Positions 1 through 6,821 of a DNA stretch of 32,187 bases are shown here, piece by piece (within the stretch, counting starts at the first letter, position 1; the number at the start of each line of letters is the position of its first letter). A model generated the notes under the pieces. It did not search any database. It was not told where the DNA came from and was given only the letters and a program-made list of their open reading frames with translations. This DNA is from Candidatus Odyssella thessalonicensis L13 (lineage in GTDB: Bacteria > Pseudomonadota > Alphaproteobacteria > Paracaedibacterales > Paracaedibacteraceae), in NCBI RefSeq assembly GCF_000190415.1, contig NZ_AEWF01000013.1:1-32187 (forward strand), given 5' to 3'. A program made the position numbers and the translations under genes.

Positions 1-2
1 GT

Positions 3-83
3 TTAGTATGTTTGACGAGTTACAGTAATGCTACTTCTATTCTGCCCCAAAAGATAATAGCTGCCCTAGAAGGAAAAAAGTAG
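3..83 (+). pseudogene. Upstream frame fragment of the Sel1 gene (signal-peptide-like tail)
   Basis: From base 3 an open frame reads as a hydrophobic stretch ending in small residues (L-V-C-L-T-S-Y-S-N-A), like the end of an export signal, then about 16 polar residues before a TAG at 81-83. The Sel1 repeats that follow lie in the frame one base back. The two frames meet at a run of six A (74-79), and one extra A would join them into a single protein. I infer that this is the N-terminal part of the Sel1 gene at 182-694, with its true start left of the window, separated by a homopolymer frameshift. It could also be a sequencing error or slippage site. Confidence 0.4.
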
Positions 84-181
84 ATGAAAAAGGGATTAGT
101 ATTAAAAGTACAAGCGTCCAAGAGCTGATAGCCACATATAAGGAAGAAGCTAGAGAAGGAAGTATTCAGGCTCTATTTCAA

Positions 182-694
182 TTGGGTACCCTCTATAAGG
201 AGGGTAAAGAGGTTGCACAAGACTATAAAGAGGCAGCTAAGTGGATGAGGATGGCTGCTGAACAAGGTCATACTCAATCACAATGCTATCTAGGTCTTTT
301 TTATGATGAGGGTTTAGGTGTACCGCAAGATTATAAAGAAGCTTTTAAATGGTATAAAATGGCCGCTGATCAAGGTAATGCGGATGCAAAATTTTATTTA
401 GGTTTCCTTTATGATGATGGCTTAGGTGTGCCGCAAGACTATACTGAGGCTATGAAATGGTACCTATTAGCGGCTGAACAGAACCATGCTCAAGCACAAT
501 ATAATATAGGGGTTCTATATAATGATGGCCGAGGAGTTGAGAAAGATTATAAAGAGGCTGTAAAATGGTTCAGATTGGCAGCGGAGCAAGGGCATGTAGA
601 TGCTCAACAAAATCTCAAATTATTAATGGAGGAGGGGAATCACTCCTCTAGGAGTTTTAAACTCAGGAAGAGTAAAAAAGTTAGATTACGTTAA
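182..694 (+). CDS. Sel1-repeat (TPR-like) protein, 5' end incomplete
   Basis: The 170 residues shown contain four Sel1 repeats of about 36 residues, each with the pattern A-A-E-Q-G-(H/N)-x-x-A-Q-x-x-L-G-x-x-Y-x-x-G-x-G-V-x-x-D-Y-x-E-A-x-K-W. Sel1 repeats are alpha-alpha solenoids used for protein binding and are common in secreted or periplasmic proteins of intracellular bacteria. The only start in this frame is a TTG at 182 in the middle of a repeat (Q-L-G-T-L-Y), so it is unlikely to be the real start: the frame is open back to base 29 and already reads as Sel1 sequence from about 137. Together with the fragment at 3-83 this suggests a frameshifted or fragmentary gene. The C-terminus is basic (R-K-S-K-K-V-R-L-R). 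The binding partner is unknown. Confidence 0.75.
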   Translation: MGTLYKEGKEVAQDYKEAAKWMRMAAEQGHTQSQCYLGLFYDEGLGVPQDYKEAFKWYKMAADQGNADAKFYLGFLYDDGLGVPQDYTEAMKWYLLAAEQNHAQAQYNIGVLYNDGRGVEKDYKEAVKWFRLAAEQGHVDAQQNLKLLMEEGNHSSRSFKLRKSKKVRLR

Positions 695-723
695 TCTAAA
701 CTATTATATGAGGTTAAAGTAAG

Positions 724-750
724 AGATTCTATCTTAAGAATCTTATTTTA
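724..750 (+). terminator. Hairpin terminator between convergent genes
   Basis: AGATTCT (724-730) pairs with AGAATCT (737-743) around a 6-nt loop, followed by TATTTTA. It lies 30 nt after the Sel1 stop and touches the stop codon of the convergent proQ-like gene. Confidence 0.5.
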
Positions 751-1282
751 GAAGCTTACTCTTCTGATTCTTCTGGCGAGCATTGTAGCGCTCTTTAAGT
801 TGTTTGAGCTTTTCTAAAGCATGAGCTTTGTCAGTTTCCGCAATTTCTTCCACGGGCTCCCCTTGGAGATTATGGCGATGTGTTTCGGCCACCAAAGACT
901 TAAGATATTTATGCCACCTTGTATAAAAAGATAAAGTGTAACGGATCAATATTCGGGCAAAAGGTAACTCTTGGGCAAAAATATCCTTTTCGATACGTTT
1001 TTTAAGAGGTTTGGGAGTGTCCTTGCTAAAGCAATTTGGGTAAGTCTCTTGCAGCCATCTTAATGCCGTCTGGATGTTTTTAGTGCGCTCTTTTCGAGCC
1101 TGAAGCTGTTGCTGCCGCTGTTCCTTTTTTTGCTTTGCCTCTTTAGTTACCTCTTTAGGGAGAGGCAGAGCTTTAGGAAAAATTGGCCTTTGTCCTGTCT
1201 CAAAATAGGTTCTCAATTGTTCCAATTTATTTTGAGCTTGCTGCGTTTGTGCTGGATTAAGGGTAAGCGGTGTTCGGGTCAT
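743..1282 (-). CDS. ProQ/FinO-family RNA chaperone
   Basis: The 179-residue basic protein has a Lys/Gln/Arg-rich N-terminal linker (about 40-68) and then a ProQ/FinO fold region from about 70 to 165. Family landmarks are visible: A-L-R-W-L-Q-E-T-Y-P-N-C-F, K-P-L-K-K-R-I near residue 95, I-R-Y-T-L-S-F-Y-T-R-W-H-K-Y-L near 115-130, and R-H-N-L-Q-G-E-P-V near 139. ProQ/FinO proteins bind structured RNAs and promote sRNA-mRNA pairing. FinO itself controls transfer of F-like plasmids through FinP RNA, so a role in controlling the nearby transfer genes is possible but not shown. ATG 1282 is preceded by AGGA. It is transcribed divergently from umuD. Function is confident at family level only. Confidence 0.85.
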   Translation of the reverse strand: MTRTPLTLNPAQTQQAQNKLEQLRTYFETGQRPIFPKALPLPKEVTKEAKQKKEQRQQQLQARKERTKNIQTALRWLQETYPNCFSKDTPKPLKKRIEKDIFAQELPFARILIRYTLSFYTRWHKYLKSLVAETHRHNLQGEPVEEIAETDKAHALEKLKQLKERYNARQKNQKSKLLK

Positions 1283-1595
1283 GGCAGTCCTGATGCAGAA
1301 TCTTTAGAAGGCTTAATTCTTAAGGTAAGTTGCTTTGGTACTTATTTTGTGAGCTTAAGGAATTTTAGGGCAATTGAGAAGAAAGATTTTTTGTACTCAA
1401 TCCTGGGTATGGAAAATGCTTATGGTAGCTTAACTATTTATATCGCACTGGAACGGGGTAATACAGTCATCTATGATTAGTTGTCCTTATAACTTAAGCT
1501 CAATTAACTAAAAATTAGCATGACTTATAAGAATTGATTACTGTACAAAATTCATATCATAATAGAGATCATAGATATTCTTAAGGGTATTAATT
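1283..1595. other. Divergent intergenic region between the ProQ-like gene and umuD
   Basis: No convincing gene is present. A plus-strand frame runs through here to 1480 but is mostly the shadow of the ProQ-like gene and has no recognisable domain. The right end carries the probable umuD promoter described separately. Confidence 0.5.
1534..1563 (+). promoter_or_regulatory. Probable umuD promoter
   Basis: TTGATT (1534-1539) and CATAAT (1558-1563) are 18 nt apart, 33 nt before the umuD ATG. TACTGTA inside the spacer matches the left half of an E. coli-type LexA box, but the right half is missing, and no GTTC-N7-GTTC box of the usual alphaproteobacterial type was seen. SOS control is therefore likely from gene content but not demonstrated by a clear operator. 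Confidence 0.35.
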
Positions 1596-2087
1596 ATGTT
1601 CACTCAACCTGAAGACGACTTTAGTCACATTGTCAGCACTTCAACTTTGAAGCTAGGGGGCAACCTAGAAGAAGTCATCATTCCTCGGAATTCTAAGATT
1701 TTCTTAGCTCTTTTTTCAAGTCGTGTTCAAGCTGGATTTGTTTCTCCAGCGGACGATTATCTCGAAAAAACTTTGGACCTTAATGAATATCTGATTGACC
1801 ATCCTGCAGCCAGCTTTTTTGTGCGCGTCTCAGGACATTCGATGATCGGGGCTGGCATTCATGATAATGACCTTCTAATTGTGGACCGATCTTTGAAAGC
1901 AAAGCATGGTAGTATTATTATCGCTGCAATTAATGGTGAGCTCACAGTTAAACGTTTAAAAATTCAAAATGGCCACTATATCTTAGCACCTGAAAATTCT
2001 GATTACCCTGCTCTTGAAATCACAGAAGAAATGGAATTTATAGTCTGGGGCGTGGTCACGACCGTCGTACATCAGCTGAATAAATAA
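1596..2087 (+). CDS. umuD: UmuD-like S24-family self-cleaving subunit of DNA polymerase V
   Basis: The 163-residue protein matches UmuD throughout. The self-cleavage site is A46-G47 in V-Q-A-G-F-V-S-P-A-D-D-Y. The catalytic serine is S82 in S-G-H-S-M-I and the general base is K119 in T-V-K-R-L. In the SOS response, RecA filaments stimulate removal of the N-terminal arm, and the resulting UmuD' dimer joins UmuC to form the error-prone polymerase. An AAGGG sequence lies about 11 nt upstream of the ATG. umuC begins 24 nt after its stop, so the two are almost certainly co-transcribed. The N-terminal arm is longer than in E. coli UmuD (cleavage after residue 46 rather than 24). Confidence 0.95.
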   Translation: MFTQPEDDFSHIVSTSTLKLGGNLEEVIIPRNSKIFLALFSSRVQAGFVSPADDYLEKTLDLNEYLIDHPAASFFVRVSGHSMIGAGIHDNDLLIVDRSLKAKHGSIIIAAINGELTVKRLKIQNGHYILAPENSDYPALEITEEMEFIVWGVVTTVVHQLNK

Positions 2088-2111
2088 TTTGCTTTATGAG
2101 AGCCTGATGCG

Positions 2112-3377
2112 ATGTTTGCTTTAATTGATGGGAATAATTTCTACGTTTCGTGTGAGCGGTTGTTTCGCCCTGATTTACTCACTAGACCTGTTGTCGTTTT
2201 ATCTAATAATGATGGCTGCCTGATTTCTAGGTCTAACGAGATTAAAGCCTTAGGTGTTCCCATGGCAGCACCTCTGTTCCAGGTGCAAGATTTGCTGGTT
2301 AAGCATAATACACAAATATTTTCTTCCAATTTTGCGCTTTACGGGGATATTTCTGCGCGGTTTATGGAGATCTTGGCATCTCTTGCTCCTCGTGTTGAAG
2401 TCTATTCGATTGATGAAGCTTTTATGGATTTCAGTGGTATAAGTGACCCTGCTACATTAGCTCAGCAAATACGTCAGCAAGTAGCAGATTGGATCGGCAT
2501 CCCTACGTGTATCGGAATTGGTCCAACCAAGACCTTAGCTAAGGTTGCTAATCACTTAGCCAAAAAGAATTCAGCATACCACGGTGTTTGTATACTTGAT
2601 GATCTCTATCAAATTGATCAGGTTCTTCGAACATTTGCCATTGAGGACATCTGGGGAGTAGGACAACGTATAGAAGCCCGGCTCAAAGCCTTAGGCATCA
2701 ATACGGCTTATGAACTTAAGCGGCTCAATCCGAAATGGATGCGTCAGAACTTTACTGTTGTGGGTGAGCGGCTTGTGTACGAATTAAATGGCATCTCTTG
2801 TCTTAGTCTTGAACCGGAAGCCCAAGCCCGGCAGTCCATTCAAGTTTCGCGGAGCTTCTCTAGATCCTTAACCCGATTTGAGGAGATTAGAGAAGCTGTG
2901 GCTTCCTATGCAACTCGGCTTGCTGAGAAATTAAGGTTACATCGTTTGAAAACCAATACCCTCGTCGTCTCAGTCTGTGCTAATCGCTTTCAGGTCAGGA
3001 ATCGTCAGTATTACAATAGCATTCTGATTAATCTACCAACCGCTCTCAATGATGATGCTGGATTGATTCAAGCAGCGGTGCAAGGGTTAGAAGCCATCTT
3101 TAGGGCCGGCTTTGACTATCAAAAAGCGGGTATTATGGCTCTGGATTTGATGCCTATCACTCTGGCCCAACTTACTCTCTTCGATCCCCCAGAGGGAAGA
3201 AATGCTAAAGCACAAGAGATTAGCCGGGCTCTGGATAAAATTAATCAAAGGTATGGACGAGGAACTGTTCATATGGCTGCTTGCGGGCCAAAGTTGAGCT
3301 GGAAGGATAGGAAGAGTAGAAAGTCACCGGCCTATACCACCTCATGGCATCAACTGCCCAAAGTCTATGCTAAATGA
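2112..3377 (+). CDS. umuC: UmuC-like Y-family DNA polymerase V catalytic subunit
   Basis: The 421-residue protein is full length. The palm shows the metal-binding Asp D6 in F-A-L-I-D-G-N-N-F and the catalytic pair D101-E102 in Y-S-I-D-E-A-F-M-D-F. The helix-hairpin-helix/thumb (I-W-G-V-G, about residues 178-185) and the little-finger region follow. Q-L-T-L-F at 353-357 fits the beta-clamp binding consensus. The last 60 residues match the DUF4113 tail typical of UmuC (R-Y-G-R-G-T-V-H, W-K-D-R-K-S-R-K-S-P). It copies past DNA lesions as part of UmuD'2C. It follows umuD in an operon. A umuDC pair beside transfer genes resembles the mucAB/rumAB cassettes of conjugative elements. Confidence 0.95.
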   Translation: MFALIDGNNFYVSCERLFRPDLLTRPVVVLSNNDGCLISRSNEIKALGVPMAAPLFQVQDLLVKHNTQIFSSNFALYGDISARFMEILASLAPRVEVYSIDEAFMDFSGISDPATLAQQIRQQVADWIGIPTCIGIGPTKTLAKVANHLAKKNSAYHGVCILDDLYQIDQVLRTFAIEDIWGVGQRIEARLKALGINTAYELKRLNPKWMRQNFTVVGERLVYELNGISCLSLEPEAQARQSIQVSRSFSRSLTRFEEIREAVASYATRLAEKLRLHRLKTNTLVVSVCANRFQVRNRQYYNSILINLPTALNDDAGLIQAAVQGLEAIFRAGFDYQKAGIMALDLMPITLAQLTLFDPPEGRNAKAQEISRALDKINQRYGRGTVHMAACGPKLSWKDRKSRKSPAYTTSWHQLPKVYAK

Positions 3378-3477
3378 GGCGAGGGAGGAATTTCTGGATT
3401 GCTTAATTCTTGGGCAAAGAGGTAATCTTCAATTAGAACGTGCCCGTTAGAGGTAGATCCTTTCTAATAAGATGAAG

Positions 3478-3502
3478 GTTATCCCCAGAAATTGTGGATA
3501 AC
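3478..3502. promoter_or_regulatory. Inverted pair of DnaA-box-like sequences
   Basis: GTTATCC (3478-3484) and GGATAAC (3496-3502) form an inverted repeat. The right arm contains a perfect DnaA-box sequence on the minus strand (TTATCCACA, read at 3493-3501), and the left arm a one-mismatch box (TTATCCCCA, 3479-3487). The pair lies between the ends of two convergent genes. It could be a DnaA-binding site near an origin, or simply a hairpin; there is no replication gene nearby and no T-run after it. Confidence 0.3.
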
Positions 3503-3559
3503 TAAGCGTCCTATATTCATGAGCATTCCTCACAAGTTTCAGAGCGAGATCAAAAATAA

Positions 3560-5389
3560 TCACTGGTATTGTATTCTTTCCAAGTAAGCGACATGGGAAT
3601 AAATTATATCAGAGTTCGATATGTTATAATACTCACTTGGTGTTATAAGATCCTCTTTATGGGGTTTGAATTCTTTACCTGGTTCTGTCCCTCGCAAGCT
3701 AAAAGTGTGCTCAGTATATGATCGGCCATAATTCGTAACCGCATGAGTTGTATATTTGGTGTCTTTAGAGTTTTCTCGAAGATAATAAGTACATCCATTA
3801 GTAAAGGGCCTATAGGCATAAAATAAGGTATGAAAAGGTAACTCATGGCCCTGATAACTATAGTGTCTGCGAGCTCTATTGCACAGATCCGCTTTTAAGC
3901 CATGACCGGTATAAATCTTCTTATATATTTTATTATTACAATCATTACAGGCATCATAAGATGAGAAAAAACGAGTCCCCAGACCTAATATCTCGTAGTT
4001 GTCAATATGGCCATTCTTCGTAAGCAGCTTGAAAAAGAGATCTGGATTAGTTGTTAAAGAGTAGAGCGCTAGAAGATCCCCATGATATGTAATATCATTA
4101 TCGTTTACTTGGAAATTAGAACGAGTATAGGTGATAAAATTATCTCTTTCTAAAGATTCAATAATCCGTGGGTGGGGAACACCGCTAGCAAAGTCAATAA
4201 CAGCTAAACCCTTTCCTGATTTTCCATCTCTAGTAACTTCAAATTTATATTTTTTCTTGTCTGCTATTCCATCTAAGATCTCACAGAAAATAGGTGATTC
4301 ATAAGTTTCAATTTCAGAGTAATCGTTTCTTACAATACAGAAAATATTGCAGGCAAGATGATTTATTTTATATTGGCCTAACGCCGCTTGTTGGCTCCAA
4401 ATCTTGCTGATAAAAGGGAGCTTATTTAAAGGATTTTCTTCATAATAGCTTCGATTATGTAATGTATGGCCCTGCCAGGCAAGCGTGGTATTCCGGTGAA
4501 AGTAGATACTAGTAGGCTTATAAGAGCTATTGAGGCCTACCTTCCTGTGGCGCAGAAGAGTGTATCTTCCCTCCCAGAGTGGACTTGCCCCTCTTTCTAG
4601 TTCTAATAATTCTTCATCATCAAATAATGTTCCCTGAAATAGGGTGGGGTCTATAAGAGGAATGTCTCCCCATACTTCAAGGAATAATGAACTAGGAGCA
4701 TGATCTATCTGTGAATCTACGAGTGAAGAAGATAGAGGTGGAAATGGTATTTCTCTTAAATCTCGATCAACCTTCTGAACAATGTTAAGATTTCTAAAGG
4801 CAATAGTAAGGCCGTTTCTAAGCTCATCTTCTTCTGAAGACCGAAATTCTTGCACAATATCGAATCGTGCCGCTTCACGCTCTAATTTAGTTAAAATATG
4901 GTTGACCATTGAGATCTTTTCTTTAATGTTTAAAGAAGGCATTTCCTCTAATAATTTCTTACTTTCATGATATATTAGCTTTAACCCTTCCTCATCCTCT
5001 CCTTCCTGTCTAAATACGCCTATAGAAGAATCTCTTATATCCGTTGCTCTTGTCATGGTTTTTAAGACTAATTGACCAACTTTTTTAGACACGTTTGAGA
5101 AATTACCATATTTATCCTCTTCTCCGGCAGATCCAGCTAGATCTTCCAGTAAAAGCTCTATAGTTCCTGATAACTTCATTGGTAATGAATTTATCACTCT
5201 TTCTACCTCAGTCTTTTCCATACTTAATAGAGGACATAAATAAAGACTTACACTGAAAAAAGTGATTGCTTTTATCGAATAGGACCTGAAGAAGATAAAT
5301 AAGATAAGCTTTACAGGAAGCAATGGTAGCGAATAAATTAAAGAGCTCTTTTTAGCACTTTTGGTAAGATTTATAATTGTGAGCACCAT
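3560..5389 (-). CDS. Large probable exported protein with a deaminase-like HGD...CxxC motif
   Basis: No family is recognised with confidence. I start at the first ATG (5389, 609 aa); an upstream TTG (5422) would add 11 residues. In numbering from that TTG, residues 33-66 are strongly hydrophobic (leucines, phenylalanines, I-T-F-F-S-V-S-L-Y-L-C-P-L-L-S), suggesting an export signal or membrane anchor. Residues 70-225 are mostly helical and charged. The C-terminal third has K-G-L-A-V-I-D-F-A-S-G (404-414), then H447-G-D449 in Y-H-G-D-L-L-A-L-Y-S-L, then C492-x-x-C495 in F-F-S-S-Y-D-A-C-N-D-C. This order of a strand pair, H-x-E/D plus helix, and C-x-x-C is that of the nucleic-acid/nucleotide deaminase fold, including effector families of intracellular bacteria. 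The usual catalytic Glu would be Asp here. The deaminase call is an inference; 'hypothetical exported protein' is the safe label. Confidence 0.6.
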   Translation of the reverse strand: MVLTIINLTKSAKKSSLIYSLPLLPVKLILFIFFRSYSIKAITFFSVSLYLCPLLSMEKTEVERVINSLPMKLSGTIELLLEDLAGSAGEEDKYGNFSNVSKKVGQLVLKTMTRATDIRDSSIGVFRQEGEDEEGLKLIYHESKKLLEEMPSLNIKEKISMVNHILTKLEREAARFDIVQEFRSSEEDELRNGLTIAFRNLNIVQKVDRDLREIPFPPLSSSLVDSQIDHAPSSLFLEVWGDIPLIDPTLFQGTLFDDEELLELERGASPLWEGRYTLLRHRKVGLNSSYKPTSIYFHRNTTLAWQGHTLHNRSYYEENPLNKLPFISKIWSQQAALGQYKINHLACNIFCIVRNDYSEIETYESPIFCEILDGIADKKKYKFEVTRDGKSGKGLAVIDFASGVPHPRIIESLERDNFITYTRSNFQVNDNDITYHGDLLALYSLTTNPDLFFKLLTKNGHIDNYEILGLGTRFFSSYDACNDCNNKIYKKIYTGHGLKADLCNRARRHYSYQGHELPFHTLFYAYRPFTNGCTYYLRENSKDTKYTTHAVTNYGRSYTEHTFSLRGTEPGKEFKPHKEDLITPSEYYNISNSDIIYSHVAYLERIQYQ

Positions 5390-5532
5390 TTTAATACCTA
5401 AGATTAAAAAACTAGCAAACAATTAGCATTAATCTTTAATCCTCTCAACTAAAAAATAGAAAACTTGTAAAATGATTTAAGTATTTAACCAGAGAAATTA
5501 TTACTTAGATCATGCTGAACAAAAATAGAATC

Positions 5533-5807
5533 ATGCCCAGTTATAGATTGTAGGCAATTGAGCCCGACAAAGGGACCCAGCGTTGGTCCAAAATTAAGCA
5601 AGCGCTTGATCTCTTAGGCGGATGGTCCTTGATCATTATGGGCGCATAGGTCGATCCAAGGTTATGAGTTTTGACAGCCTTGAAGAAAAGGACAAGTTCT
5701 TACAGAAGACTCTCAGGAAACGCCTTACCTTAGAGCGGCGCATTGGCTGTAACTACGCGCTTGTCGACCAAGATCGCATCAGACCGCTGTCTTTTGAGTG
5801 GTTTTGA
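5533..5807 (+). pseudogene. WGR-domain protein, broken by a nonsense codon and a frameshift
   Basis: From ATG 5533 the frame reads M-P-S-Y-R-L, then TAG (5551-5553), then A-I-E-P-D-K-G-T-Q-R-W and L-G-G-W-S-L-I (to 5634). The continuation moves to another frame: D-H-Y-G-R-I-G-R-S-K-V (from 5631) and D-S-L-E-E-K-D-K-F, ending near R-R-I-G-C-N-Y at 5757. Joined, this is the WGR domain order (R-x-W/Y, G-G-W-S-L, W/Y-G-R-I-G, final R-R-x-G-Y). WGR domains bind nucleic acid and occur as small stand-alone proteins on alphaproteobacterial plasmids. With an in-frame stop and a frameshift inside the signature motif it is almost certainly non-functional. Its tail overlaps the 3' end of the convergent nuclease gene. 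Confidence 0.65.
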
Positions 5808-6389
5808 TAAAGTTTTTCTGGCTTCCCAATTCTTTAGATAGCGCTGCGCTAATTCTTGATTCTTAATAATGAGTAGATTCTCCGCATTCCGGCTATGGGC
5901 TGACGCTGTCCAATTATAAGACCCTGTAACTAACGTATCTGCATCTATAATGATAACTTTATTATGAGCAATTCCGCTTGGGTTATCGATATAGACAGAG
6001 ATATTGTGCTGTGAGACCAAAGGTGCTTTTGAGTGTTTGTCAGTCTTATTGGATTTATCGAGGATCAATTGGACATCTACTCCTCTTTTCTTTGCCTCAA
6101 TTAAGGCTTCAGCTATTTTGGGATCGGTAAAGCCATAGCCTTGTAAACGGATAGAATGACGGGCCATTTTTAAGGTCGTCAGAAGCGTTTGCTGACAAAG
6201 AGGGTTCGGGGAGAAGCATACCGCTAACTCTTGGGATCTTTCTTGGATAAGTGTTGGCAGTTCATAATGAGCTGCATAAAAATAAGCAGCATTATACCCC
6301 ACTCCTAAAGAAAGGGAAATGGCAGAGATTAATGTTACCAAGGAGAACTGATTCTTGGTCGAGTGTTTTGAGGACTTTTTTCTTCTCAT
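5730..6389 (-). CDS. Exported single-HKD phospholipase D-family nuclease/phosphodiesterase
   Basis: The 219-residue protein has a basic N-terminus, a hydrophobic segment at about 15-41 (signal anchor or signal peptide), and one PLD motif: H142-x-K144-x4-D149 in A-H-N-K-V-I-I-I-D, followed by T-G-S-Y-N-W (155-160) and E170-N171. One HKD motif per chain is the arrangement of dimeric Nuc-type endonucleases and of small PLD proteins of Rickettsia. It probably acts outside the cytoplasm on nucleic acid or phospholipid, and the substrate cannot be told from sequence. The last 15 or so residues overlap the WGR pseudogene on the other strand. A perfect palindrome lies 27 nt upstream of the start and may be an operator. 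Confidence 0.85.
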   Translation of the reverse strand: MRRKKSSKHSTKNQFSLVTLISAISLSLGVGYNAAYFYAAHYELPTLIQERSQELAVCFSPNPLCQQTLLTTLKMARHSIRLQGYGFTDPKIAEALIEAKKRGVDVQLILDKSNKTDKHSKAPLVSQHNISVYIDNPSGIAHNKVIIIDADTLVTGSYNWTASAHSRNAENLLIIKNQELAQRYLKNWEARKTLSKPLKRQRSDAILVDKRVVTANAPL

Positions 6390-6416
6390 TTACAAGGCGC
6401 TAAAATGAACAATTGA

Positions 6417-6433
6417 GGTATTTTTAAAATACC
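6417..6433. promoter_or_regulatory. Perfect palindrome upstream of the PLD gene
   Basis: GGTATTTT-T-AAAATACC has 8-bp arms around a single base, 27 nt upstream of the nuclease start codon. Position and symmetry suit a repressor operator overlapping the promoter. No regulator is linked to it. Confidence 0.35.
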
Positions 6434-6821
6434 ACTTAACTGATTTAACTCTATAAGGAAATTACTACTTTAAGAAAAATACTCTTCCTAAGTGATCTTC
6501 TATACATATTCTTATCTCAACCATTATATGGGGAACTCAGAGTCTGAGATACAAGCCAAGAACTTACCCGGGCTACCCTTAATGGCTTTCTTTATAACGT
6601 CTCTTGTTATTATAGTGTGGATAGTAAATTTTGAGGAATATGGATAAATGCTAGAAACTGCTTACAAAGAAGATATGAAAAGATAGCCACAATTATTTTA
6701 GAAAGAGGCTGCAGAAAACTGCAAAGTGTATTCTAGGGGGGAGAAAGGAGAAATGATACTTCCTTTGCATTATAGTATACATAAAAAGCCTCAATATATT
6801 TCAAAGATGAGCCCTCTGCGA
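6434..6821. other. Gene-free spacer between the PLD gene and the Fic pseudogene
   Basis: AT-rich and full of stops in all frames I read. A possible 26-codon plus-strand ORF (6753-6833) sits only 2 nt after an AAGGAG and runs into the Fic remnant; I do not accept it. No domain or RNA is recognised. Confidence 0.4.

Noticed and set aside
1109-1480. 123-codon plus-strand open frame over the ProQ-like gene start and intergenic region
   Set aside because: Its first half is the antisense of a well-supported ProQ/FinO gene; the remainder has no domain and no ribosome binding site.
1540-1559. LexA/SOS box upstream of umuD
   Set aside because: Only the left half (TACTGTA) matches; the right half is absent, and no GTTC-N7-GTTC box is present.
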